From Cytophagales bacterium (lineage in GTDB: Bacteria; Bacteroidota; Bacteroidia; Cytophagales; Cyclobacteriaceae): a stretch of 22,615 bases of DNA. The notes below the pieces were generated by a model. That model did not search any database. It saw nothing but the letters and a program-made list of their open reading frames with translations, and was not told where the DNA came from. Numbering within the stretch: position 1 is the stretch's first letter; each line of letters begins with the position of its first letter. The stretch covers positions 1-22,615 of the forward strand of contig JAGUUF010000355.1 in the NCBI GenBank assembly GCA_020063545.1, read 5' to 3'. Of the stretch, positions 7,078 to 15,177 are shown one piece after another. A program made the translations under genes and the position numbers.

Positions 7078-10000
7078 TTAAAAGATGTAACGGATACCGA
7101 ACTGTAACTGCCACCTTCCGCCAACGGTTTGTAGCGGAATGTATGAATCGCGCAGCGCGGTGCCATCGGCATTGGTATCGAACGTGTAAACCGGTTTTCC
7201 GGTTGTTGCCGTCCACGGGTTTCCGTTACCATCAACCGGAGTGGTTACAGTACCCGCGGTGTGAGGCGACTCATATCCAAGGAAGCGGATAAGCTGTGTA
7301 CGGGCAGGGTTTTTAATCAGCCCCCACTCCGAGTTAAGCATGTTCAGGAAGTTCTCAACAACAGCAGAAACCTGGAGGGTATGCCTTCTTCCGCCTGCAT
7401 CGATGTAAAAATCCTGGAGGAAATTCAAGCTGAGGTAATTCACCCACGGAGCAATAGCACCGTTGCGCTCGGCAAACTGCCCCCTGCGGCTGTTCAGGTA
7501 CTTATCCTGCTTGATGTAATTATCAAGCTGGGTCCAGATTTCATCCAGCGAGCGGGTGTCGTTGGCGCTGCCGGTGCTCAACACTATTTCGGACTGGTTG
7601 CGCGGTATATAGATCAGGTCATTGCCGGCAATACCATCGCTGTTCGGATCGCCCTGGTAGGTGTACGAGAAATTATTACCTGACCGTGCCTCCAGGCTGA
7701 ACCCGATTGTTGAAGCAAAGTGTTGTGCATATTCTTTCCGGTATGAGCCGTAGGCAATCACACGGTGAGGGGTGAGCGTTCCGGCATACGACAACTCGGG
7801 GTTGTTGGGCCCGTTAACATGGGCTTGTGAACTGAAAATACTACCGGCTGTTGAGGCACTCTGCGGGTTAAGTTCACGCGCATCGGTATAGGTGTATGCC
7901 AGGGAAAGTTCGAAATCCCGGCTGAAGCGCTTTCTGAATTGCGTAGTTACACTCCACTGATGACCCTTATTGGTGTTATCGAGCACGAGTGCCTGACTCA
8001 CATCGCCCTGCACGCGTCTGTCGTTGGCAATAATAGCCCGGTCAAATGTAGTGTTGGCAGGTACCGCGCCAAAGAGCGGGCGGCCATCGCCATTCAGTTT
8101 GGCTACGGCCGGAGCTATGTTGGCATCGCGGATGAACACCGCGTTAATATCTTTAGTTAAGATAAATTCAAGTGATCCTACAATACCGAAAGGTAATTTC
8201 TGATCGATGGCCACGTTGCTTCGCCATACCTGCGGGAAGCGGAAATTCTTTGCCAGGGTGTTGATACCGGCCACTACCGAAGGCCTTCCAAAATTCCGGT
8301 CGAGCGGGTTGGTAATCAGGGCGGGCATGCCGGCATTCAGGTCAGCAAACTGTTCGGTTGATGCAACATACGGAGTGGTGGAGAAATTATACGGGAATCC
8401 ATCACCGGTTACATCAAACGGAACGTTGGTGGAGTTGAACTGACCGAAATACAATCCGTTGTTGCTGACAGCATTGGAAAGCCAAACAAATGGCACCCTT
8501 CCGGTAAGCACGCCTGTACCTCCGCGCACCTGGGTAGACCGATCGCCTTTAACATCCCAGTTAATACCCACGCGCGGTGACCACAGCGGACGTACTTCGG
8601 GCCAGCCACCTACGCGCAACTGTTCACCATTAAAATCAAGTCGGTTTACATAATTGTTAACCGGCAGGTCGGTAAGGTAGGTGGGAATATCAACCCTAAG
8701 ACCACCTGTTATTTTAACCTTATTTATTCCGGTGTATTCATCCTGCACAAAGAATCCAAGTTGAAGGGCTGACCATTCAACAGCAGAAGCGTCAGCCCCG
8801 CCCGGAACGGCAATGTATTGAATCGTGTATTGCGAAGGACGGGCTGTAGCCGTTGTTGCCGGGTTGGCATCGGCATAGAAATCGGCAAGGCTATTGTATC
8901 GGTACACACCGTTTACGATGGCCGTAAACCGGTTTTTAAACTTGTACAGTTCGTTGGCTGTACCCACGGTAATAACGTGGTTCTTTTTATATATAGAAAA
9001 GTTGTCGTTAATCTGGATAACATCCTGGTTAAGCAGGTTATTCTTGGTAAACGGGTCAGGCCCGAAGGAGGTCATGTTTTGACCGTTCGGCCCGATGATA
9101 TCAACCAGCGGAAAATCGGGTACCGGGTTGCCCCCCGCATTCTCGCGGAAATCGCGGAACGCACTGTAGCCAACTACCAGGTTGTTCGAAAACTTTCCTT
9201 CGCCAAACATGGAGTTGAGTTCGGCTGTTACAGAATACTGATTGTTATTTATCCGGTAGTACGAAGATGAAAATGACAGCACGTTATTGCTGTTACCCCG
9301 GCCTCCCGGAGGGCCGCCAACAAAACCGCCCGAGGCACTCGGGGGCTGATCCTGGAAGGCGTTGGTAGCGTTACCGCGAATAGTCAATTTATGGTTCTTA
9401 CTCAGGTTGTAATCGAATCGAACTACATAACGCAAACTGTTCGTCTCGCGATCAAAGTTTTTATATACGCCAGGGTCATACCCGTAGTTATCTATCAGAA
9501 ACTGGCGCAGGCCCGCTAAACCGGTTTCCGGATCGTTATCATCGGTTCCTTGTGTTTTGCCTACTGTGGATTCGCTGCTGTTTGCCCTGACAGGGTTAGT
9601 AAAGAAAGGATCGGTGCGCTTCTCCCATTCAATATTGGCAAAGAAAAAGGCTTTGTCTTTAATAATAGGGCCGCCTATCCGCACACCGTAGTTCTGGTAC
9701 TTGAAATTCGGAACGGCAATTTCCTGGCCATCCACTTTCTTGCCGGCCATGCCTTCGTTACGGAAGAAATAGTAAACCGAACCGGAATAGTCGTTCGTAC
9801 CGCTACGGGTTACCGCGCTGATGCCCGCACCGGTAAAGTTACCCTGGCGCACATCGTATGGAGAAAGCGAAACGGTCATTTCCTGGATGGCATCAAGGCT
9901 GAACGGAGTTGTGTTGGATTGCCCGGCCGGAAGCGGGTTAAGACCAAACACATTATTTACCGTAGCGCCATCAATAGTAAGGTTATTATACAAGTTGCTC

Positions 10001-10521
10001 CGGCCACCAAACGAAAAGGCACTTCCACCCGCCTGTGGGGTTAACCGTGTAATGTCGCGAAAATCGCGGCCAATTGAAGGAAGGCGCTGAATATCGCTGG
10101 TGTTAAAGTTTGATGATGCCCCGATTTTATCGGAGTTGAGTACCGGATCCTTTGTTGCCGTTACCACAACTTCTGAAAGTTCAGTCGCCTCATCCAGCAA
10201 CACAAAGCTGAGCACCAGCGTTTGGCCAAGTTGCAGGTACACGTTTTCTTCTTTTTGTTCTTTGTACCCTACAAATGTTACCGTTACCGTGTATGGCCCG
10301 CCAACACGCATGGCGGGAAAGTTATAATACCCGTCTGCACGGGTGGCAGCACCGTATTGTGTGCCCGAAGGCTTGTGAACGGCCACCACGTTGGCGCCAG
10401 GAATCACTTCGCCTTTCGTGTCTTTAATTACACCGGTCATCGAAGCCGTTGTTACCCCCTGCCCCATTGCCCCGGCATGGGCCAACAGCGCCAAGGCTGC
10501 GAATAGTAGAATTCTCCTCAT
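7078..10521 (-). CDS. Oar-like TonB-dependent outer membrane receptor
   Basis: Large TonB-dependent beta-barrel protein (1147 residues). It has a signal peptide (about 1-21, ending GAMGQ), a carboxypeptidase-regulatory-like Ig-fold domain (about 25-110, with TGVIKDTKGEVIPGANV and ADGYYNFPAMRVGGPYTV), a junction with SEVVVTA, a plug domain (about 135-250, with FGGRSNLYNNLTIDGATVNN), then a long barrel to a C-terminal GIRYIF ending in Phe. This architecture matches Oar, the Myxococcus outer-membrane protein, and its Bacteroidota relatives rather than SusC or a siderophore receptor. The frame extends to ATG 10578, but ATG 10521 gives a clean signal peptide and lies downstream of a perfect -7 element. 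It heads an operon with DUF4397 and FAS1 lipoproteins. A Gly/Pro-rich loop occurs in the barrel around bases 9290-9345. The substrate is unknown. Confidence 0.9.
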   Translation of the reverse strand: MRRILLFAALALLAHAGAMGQGVTTASMTGVIKDTKGEVIPGANVVAVHKPSGTQYGAATRADGYYNFPAMRVGGPYTVTVTFVGYKEQKEENVYLQLGQTLVLSFVLLDEATELSEVVVTATKDPVLNSDKIGASSNFNTSDIQRLPSIGRDFRDITRLTPQAGGSAFSFGGRSNLYNNLTIDGATVNNVFGLNPLPAGQSNTTPFSLDAIQEMTVSLSPYDVRQGNFTGAGISAVTRSGTNDYSGSVYYFFRNEGMAGKKVDGQEIAVPNFKYQNYGVRIGGPIIKDKAFFFANIEWEKRTDPFFTNPVRANSSESTVGKTQGTDDNDPETGLAGLRQFLIDNYGYDPGVYKNFDRETNSLRYVVRFDYNLSKNHKLTIRGNATNAFQDQPPSASGGFVGGPPGGRGNSNNVLSFSSSYYRINNNQYSVTAELNSMFGEGKFSNNLVVGYSAFRDFRENAGGNPVPDFPLVDIIGPNGQNMTSFGPDPFTKNNLLNQDVIQINDNFSIYKKNHVITVGTANELYKFKNRFTAIVNGVYRYNSLADFYADANPATTATARPSQYTIQYIAVPGGADASAVEWSALQLGFFVQDEYTGINKVKITGGLRVDIPTYLTDLPVNNYVNRLDFNGEQLRVGGWPEVRPLWSPRVGINWDVKGDRSTQVRGGTGVLTGRVPFVWLSNAVSNNGLYFGQFNSTNVPFDVTGDGFPYNFSTTPYVASTEQFADLNAGMPALITNPLDRNFGRPSVVAGINTLAKNFRFPQVWRSNVAIDQKLPFGIVGSLEFILTKDINAVFIRDANIAPAVAKLNGDGRPLFGAVPANTTFDRAIIANDRRVQGDVSQALVLDNTNKGHQWSVTTQFRKRFSRDFELSLAYTYTDARELNPQSASTAGSIFSSQAHVNGPNNPELSYAGTLTPHRVIAYGSYRKEYAQHFASTIGFSLEARSGNNFSYTYQGDPNSDGIAGNDLIYIPRNQSEIVLSTGSANDTRSLDEIWTQLDNYIKQDKYLNSRRGQFAERNGAIAPWVNYLSLNFLQDFYIDAGGRRHTLQVSAVVENFLNMLNSEWGLIKNPARTQLIRFLGYESPHTAGTVTTPVDGNGNPWTATTGKPVYTFDTNADGTALRDSYIPLQTVGGRWQLQFGIRYIF

Positions 10522-10554
10522 ATGAATGGATTTAGTTAGTTTTAAAAAAGCCTT

Positions 10555-10562
10555 CAAAAATA
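10555..10562 (-). promoter_or_regulatory. -7 promoter element for the receptor operon
   Basis: On the minus strand TATTTTTG matches TAnnTTTG exactly and sits 33 bases before the preferred ATG at 10521. It lies inside the longer reading frame that would start at 10578, which supports the shorter start. A convincing -33 TTG was not found at the expected distance, so this is a candidate only. Confidence 0.45.
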
Positions 10563-10694
10563 TCCGTTTGGCAGTCATATGAGTTTACTGCACCTTTAAT
10601 TCTTTCCACATTTTGTTTACAAAAAAGTAACACCGCTTAAATAACCACTCGCATAAAAAATACCTATCTGCTTGTTTAATACTTAGTTAATATT

Positions 10695-10702
10695 TCTATT
10701 TG
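10695..10702 (+). promoter_or_regulatory. Candidate -7 element for the M14 peptidase gene
   Basis: TCTATTTG has one mismatch to TAnnTTTG and a TTG at 10672-10674 lies 20 bases upstream, the expected -33 to -7 spacing in Bacteroidota. It ends 18 bases before the ATG at 10721. Confidence 0.4.
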
Positions 10703-10720
10703 ATTTTAACCCGAAGTCTT

Positions 10721-13282
10721 ATGAAACTGCTGCGCCCATTCCTTCTGCTTTGCTTATCCATCAACTTCGCACAGGCCCAGCCTGCGTTATCCTATTACCT
10801 GCCCGAAGGCGTTACCTACAACCCGGCCATACCAACCCCCCAATCGGTCATCGGGCACGAGGTAGGTGAATGGCACATCAGCCACGACCGGCTGGTGAAT
10901 TACATGTATGCCCTCGACAACGCATCCGACCGGTTTACGCTTGAAATTACGGGCCACACCCACGAAGGAAGGCCGTTGTTGCTGCTTACCATTACCAGCC
11001 CAAAGAATCATCAGAACATCGAAACGCTGCGCAGCCAGCACCTGCAGCTTACCGACCCTGCCCGCTCAGCAAGCCTCGATGTAAAATCAATGCCTGCCGT
11101 GTTTTACATGGGGTTCAGCATTCACGGCAATGAAGCAAGCGGCAGCAATGCCGCGTTGCTGGTGGCTTACCACCTGGCAGCTGCCGAAGGCAAAGAAATT
11201 GAAGACTACCTGGCCAACACCATCATCCTGTTCGATCCCAGTTTTAACCCCGATGGCCTGCATCGCTTCAGCAGTTGGGTAAACTCACGCAAAAGCAAAT
11301 CCGTTTCGCCCGACCCGGCCGACATGGAACATAACGAACCCTGGCCGGGAGGCAGAACCAACCATTACTGGTTCGACCTGAACCGCGACTGGCTGGTAGC
11401 GCAGCAACCCGAATCGCAGGCACGCATTAAGAAGTTTCACCAGTGGAAACCAAACGTGCTCACCGACCACCACGAAATGGGAACCAACGCCACCTTCTTC
11501 TTTCAGCCCGGTGTGCCTTCGCGGGTACATCCGCTTACACCTGAAAAAAATCAGGAGCTTACCCGCAAAATCGGTGAGTTCCACGCCAAAGCGCTTGATA
11601 ACATCGGCTCGTTTTACTACACGCAGGAAGGTTACGATGATTTTTACTATGGCAAGGGCTCCACGTTTCCTGATGTCCAGGGGGCCATCGGCATCTTGTT
11701 CGAACAGGCAAGCTCGCGCGGGCATGCCCAGGAAAGCGTAAACGGTGTGCTGCATTTTCCGTTTACGGTGCGTAACCAGTTTACCACCGCGCTCAGCACC
11801 TTAAAAGCGGTAAATGCCTTACGGGAAGATTTATTAAACCACCAGCGCGAGTTTTTCAAAAACGCAGTGGCAGATGCAGCCAAAGATCCGGTAAAGGCAA
11901 TCGTATTCGGATCAAAAGACAAGGCACGGGCGTATCACCTGGCCGAAATTATGCTGCGCCAGCAGATTGAGGTGTTTGCGTTGCCTTCAACCCAAACCAT
12001 CAACGGAAAAAACTTTGATGCCGAATCCAGTTTTGTTGTTCCGCTTAACCAGCCCCAGTACAAACTCATTAAGGGCATGACTGAAAAGCGCACACAGTTT
12101 AAAGACAGTATTTTTTATGACATCTCAACCTGGACACTGCCCCTTGCCTTTGGACTTGACTACGAAGAGCTGAAAGTTGCTCCCGCTACAGGCCAAAAGA
12201 TTACGGAATTGAAAATGCCTGTTGGTAAACTGGTGGGCGAGGTTTCGCAATACGCCTATGTGTTCGAATCATACGGGTACTATACCCCACGTGCCGTTAA
12301 CCGGCTGCTTCAAAACGGCATACGGGTAAAGGTGGCCACCGACCCGTTCTATCATCCGTCAGGCAAAAAGTTTGAGCGCGGCTCTTTGCTTGTAACCGTG
12401 GCCGACCAGGGCAAAGTGGCCGACCAGCTACAGTATTACATCAGGGAAATCATCGAGAAAGATGGAATTGATGTGTATTCGTTTAACACCGGTCTCAATT
12501 ATAAAGGGGTAAGTCTTGGAAGTGGCACGTTCCAGGTGTTGCGCAAGCCGGAAATTGCCCTGCTGCTGGGCGAAGGGGTAAACCCCAATGATGCCGGTGA
12601 ACTGTGGCACCTGATGGATACCCGCATGCACATGCCGGTATCAGCTATACCGATTGATGTATTGAACCGGACAAACATTAGCCGCTACAACACCATTATT
12701 TTCCCGTCCGGGAACTACTCGGGAATTACCGATGCAACGAAAGAACGGCTGAAGACCTGGGTGCAGAATGGAGGCGTGGTTATCGGGTTTGATGCCGCCC
12801 TGAACTGGCTTACCACCGCAGGCCTCGGCAAATTTGAAATGAAAAAGGACGAACCGGCTGCCGATAAAAAAGCCGAACAACCCCGTGCCTATGCCGATAT
12901 CGAAGAGTACCGCGGGGCACAGCAAAGCCCGGGGGCAATTTTTGAAACCACGGCCGACCTGACCAATCCGTTGTTGTACGGCTACACCAGCTCAAAAATC
13001 CCCGTGTTCAAAGACAATAACCTGTTCATGGAAAAATCAAAAAATCCGTATGGCAACCCCATTGTTTACGGTTCATCGCCCTTACTCAGCGGGTATATTT
13101 CCAACCCGAACTATGCAAAACTTAAAAACAGTTCCATGGCAGGTATTTCGGCCATGGGGCGCGGCCGCGTAATCGGTTTTACCGATAACCTGGCCTTCAG
13201 GGCATTCTGGTTTGGTACCACTAAAATTTTTACCAACGCGGTTTTTTACGGCAACCTGCTAAGCGAAGCAGCAGCCCGGTAG
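10721..13282 (+). CDS. Secreted M14-family zinc carboxypeptidase
   Basis: Exported metallopeptidase of 853 residues. A signal peptide (1-20, ending AQAQ) is followed by an M14 domain (about 40-340). The zinc ligands are visible: His135 and Glu138 in IHGNEAS, then a His in TDHHEMG (250 or 251). Glu328 in GILFEQAS is the expected general base. An Asn-Arg pair in FDLNRDW and the FNPDGLHRF motif also fit the family. The C-terminal half contains a segment from about 590 (ALLLGEGVNPNDAGELW through FPSGNYSG to NGGVVIGFD) resembling the glutamine-amidotransferase-like fold often found at the end of these large Bacteroidota M14 proteins. The frame extends to TTG 10700, but ATG 10721 begins the signal peptide. 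It is divergent from the Oar-like receptor. No type IX secretion tail is seen. The substrate is unknown. Confidence 0.92.
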   Translation: MKLLRPFLLLCLSINFAQAQPALSYYLPEGVTYNPAIPTPQSVIGHEVGEWHISHDRLVNYMYALDNASDRFTLEITGHTHEGRPLLLLTITSPKNHQNIETLRSQHLQLTDPARSASLDVKSMPAVFYMGFSIHGNEASGSNAALLVAYHLAAAEGKEIEDYLANTIILFDPSFNPDGLHRFSSWVNSRKSKSVSPDPADMEHNEPWPGGRTNHYWFDLNRDWLVAQQPESQARIKKFHQWKPNVLTDHHEMGTNATFFFQPGVPSRVHPLTPEKNQELTRKIGEFHAKALDNIGSFYYTQEGYDDFYYGKGSTFPDVQGAIGILFEQASSRGHAQESVNGVLHFPFTVRNQFTTALSTLKAVNALREDLLNHQREFFKNAVADAAKDPVKAIVFGSKDKARAYHLAEIMLRQQIEVFALPSTQTINGKNFDAESSFVVPLNQPQYKLIKGMTEKRTQFKDSIFYDISTWTLPLAFGLDYEELKVAPATGQKITELKMPVGKLVGEVSQYAYVFESYGYYTPRAVNRLLQNGIRVKVATDPFYHPSGKKFERGSLLVTVADQGKVADQLQYYIREIIEKDGIDVYSFNTGLNYKGVSLGSGTFQVLRKPEIALLLGEGVNPNDAGELWHLMDTRMHMPVSAIPIDVLNRTNISRYNTIIFPSGNYSGITDATKERLKTWVQNGGVVIGFDAALNWLTTAGLGKFEMKKDEPAADKKAEQPRAYADIEEYRGAQQSPGAIFETTADLTNPLLYGYTSSKIPVFKDNNLFMEKSKNPYGNPIVYGSSPLLSGYISNPNYAKLKNSSMAGISAMGRGRVIGFTDNLAFRAFWFGTTKIFTNAVFYGNLLSEAAAR

Positions 13283-13329
13283 TGTACGTCTTACCGTTCA
13301 AGGTTTAATTTGCAGCTTGCACAACGTGT

Positions 13330-15120
13330 ATGCGCGGGTTATTCCTTTTTCATCTTGTATTGACACTTGCCGGCTTCTGCAGCATGGCCCAGAACCCAGC
13401 GGGCAAAAACGGCCTTGCCGAAAAAAAAATCTCCCGCAAAATAATCCGAAGCATCACCACCAGCGAAGCCGACACCACCATTAATCAGAAAAGCGAACAG
13501 GCTTTTATGCCCTACCAGGGCCGGATCATCCGGAAAATAATCGTACAGAAAATCGGCTTTGAACGGAGTATTTATGACACGGCTAAACGAAAAATTGTTA
13601 ACGATGTAACCCGTATCGCCAACAGCCTGCATACCAACACGCGCGTTCAGGTAATTAAAGACAATCTGTTTTTTAAAGAAAAAAAGCCGCTCGATCCGTA
13701 CAAACTTGCCGACAATGAACGGCACCTGCGCGACCTGGACTTTATCCTTGATGCCACTATCCTGGTGCGGCCCGTGCGAAGAAGCCGTGATTCGGTTGAC
13801 GTGATTGTAATTACGCGCGATGTATTTAGCCTGGGCGGCAGTTTCACACCATCATCCACCGACCGGTATCGCGTTGGCTTGTACGATGCCAACCTTGCCG
13901 GCATGGGGCAGCGCATTGAAGTAAATGCCTTGTACGATGCCGACCGCGACCCCACCATTGGAACGCAAATTTTGTACGCCAAGAACAGTGTTGCCGGTAC
14001 GTTTATCAATGCTACCGCATCGTACACCGAGCTGAACAATGGCGCCAGCCTGGGGCTTGAAAATGAAAACGCGTTGTTTCTCCGACTGGACAGGCCGCTG
14101 GTTTCGCCTTACACCCGCATGGCCGGTGGGGTTGAGTTTAGCCATAACTGGTCGGTAAATGTTTTCAATAAAACCGAAGCTGACTTCCGGAATTACCAAT
14201 ACGGCATCCGCGACCTGTGGGTTGGTTACAACATTGGCGTAAAAAACCGCACAAAGAACCGGAACCGCCACTTTGTTGCCATACGGTCATTTCATCAGCG
14301 CTTCACAAAACAGCCGCAGCAATCGGTTGAACAAACCAACCCGTTATACAACAACCAGTCATTCGTACTGGGTGAAGTCTCATTTTTCAACCAGAACTTT
14401 TACAAAACCCGGTACATCTACGGTTTCGGGCGAACCGAAGACGTTCCTTACGGGCAGCAGTTAACTTTATTGGCCGGCTCGGTAAAACAACTGGGCCGCG
14501 ACCGCCCCTACCTGGGTGCCGAACTGGTAAAATCGCTTGTACGGAAAAATGGCGACTTCAATTCGTTTACGCTTAGTGCCGGAGGGTTTTACTTCAACAA
14601 GCAAGTTGAGGATGTTGTGTTGCTGGCAAATGCTTCACTGTTCAGCCGCATCATAGATATGAACCGGTTTAAGCTTCGGCATTCGGTATCCATTACATAC
14701 TCCACTATTCTGAATCAAACCATCGTATTGCCGTTGCGCATCAACAGCGAATTCGGGCTCAGGCGTTTCAATGCCGACAGCCTGTTGGGCAATAAACGCA
14801 TCGGCATTCATGCCGAAAGTGTTCTGTTTACACCCCTCACCATTCTGGGTTTTCGGTTTGCCCCCATGCTGTTTGCCGATATGGCTATGATTGCCCCGCA
14901 GCGCCAAAACCTGTTTCGGCAACAGGCGTATTTTGGTTTGGGAACCGGCTTGCGCACCCGTAATGAAAACCTTGTTTTCGGCACCATTGAACTTCGCCTG
15001 TACTACTTTCCGGTAGTTACCGAAGACTTGTCGCACTTCCGGGTTACCTTATCGTCCAACCTGCAGGTAAAATACAGTTCAGGGTTCGTAAAAAAGCCAT
15101 CGTTTATCCGGTACAACTAA
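13330..15120 (+). CDS. Omp85/BamA-like outer membrane protein
   Basis: Predicted outer-membrane beta-barrel of 596 residues. A signal peptide (1-21, ending SMAQ) precedes a region (about 60-165) that looks like a single POTRA domain: GRIIRKIIVQKIGFERSIYD, then helices with DPYKLADNERHLRDLDFILDA and the strand RDSVDVIVITRDVF. The remainder alternates short amphipathic strands with Gly/Asn/Arg-rich turns, as in an Omp85-type barrel. It is much shorter than BamA, which has several POTRA domains, so it is more likely an accessory or specialised Omp85 member. The ATG at 13330 lies 47 bases after the M14 peptidase stop, with a -7-like TTAATTTG (one mismatch) at 13305-13312. Co-transcription with the peptidase is plausible. 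The family call rests on pattern, not on a strict motif. Confidence 0.65.
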   Translation: MRGLFLFHLVLTLAGFCSMAQNPAGKNGLAEKKISRKIIRSITTSEADTTINQKSEQAFMPYQGRIIRKIIVQKIGFERSIYDTAKRKIVNDVTRIANSLHTNTRVQVIKDNLFFKEKKPLDPYKLADNERHLRDLDFILDATILVRPVRRSRDSVDVIVITRDVFSLGGSFTPSSTDRYRVGLYDANLAGMGQRIEVNALYDADRDPTIGTQILYAKNSVAGTFINATASYTELNNGASLGLENENALFLRLDRPLVSPYTRMAGGVEFSHNWSVNVFNKTEADFRNYQYGIRDLWVGYNIGVKNRTKNRNRHFVAIRSFHQRFTKQPQQSVEQTNPLYNNQSFVLGEVSFFNQNFYKTRYIYGFGRTEDVPYGQQLTLLAGSVKQLGRDRPYLGAELVKSLVRKNGDFNSFTLSAGGFYFNKQVEDVVLLANASLFSRIIDMNRFKLRHSVSITYSTILNQTIVLPLRINSEFGLRRFNADSLLGNKRIGIHAESVLFTPLTILGFRFAPMLFADMAMIAPQRQNLFRQQAYFGLGTGLRTRNENLVFGTIELRLYYFPVVTEDLSHFRVTLSSNLQVKYSSGFVKKPSFIRYN

Positions 15121-15177
15121 AAACTGCTTGTAGGTTTCACCCGTACCCCATAACTTGTTAGCCTTACCCTCACGTCT

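Larger units (their letters stand above)
10522..10720. other. Divergent intergenic promoter region with AT palindrome
   Basis: This 199-base AT-rich stretch separates the receptor operon (minus) from the M14 peptidase gene (plus). It holds the minus-strand element at 10555-10562, a plus-strand -7-like TCTATTTG at 10695-10702 with TTG at 10672-10674 (20 bases apart), and a perfect 6-bp inverted repeat TTTTGT-TT-ACAAAA at 10611-10624 lying between the two promoters. The palindrome could be a regulator site, but short AT-rich palindromes arise easily by chance. Confidence 0.4.

Noticed and set aside
7067..7216. Extension of the DUF4397 gene to 7216
   Set aside because: It would overlap the end of the receptor gene by well over 100 bases and place the lipoprotein signal internally; ATG 7066 is consistent with both.
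9329..9343. CCCGAG-GCA-CTCGGG hairpin inside the receptor gene
   Set aside because: It lies within a GC-rich segment coding for a Gly/Pro-rich barrel loop and has no associated signal; codon composition explains it.
10522..10578. Longer start for the Oar-like receptor at ATG 10578
   Set aside because: It would bury the signal peptide behind 19 residues and lies upstream of the likely transcription start set by the -7 element at 10555-10562.
10721..15120. Type IX secretion C-terminal sorting domains on the exported peptidase or its neighbour
   Set aside because: Neither C-terminus shows the expected late Ig-like domain with a terminal Lys/Val-Gly-type pattern; the peptidase ends after a compact domain and the other protein is a barrel.
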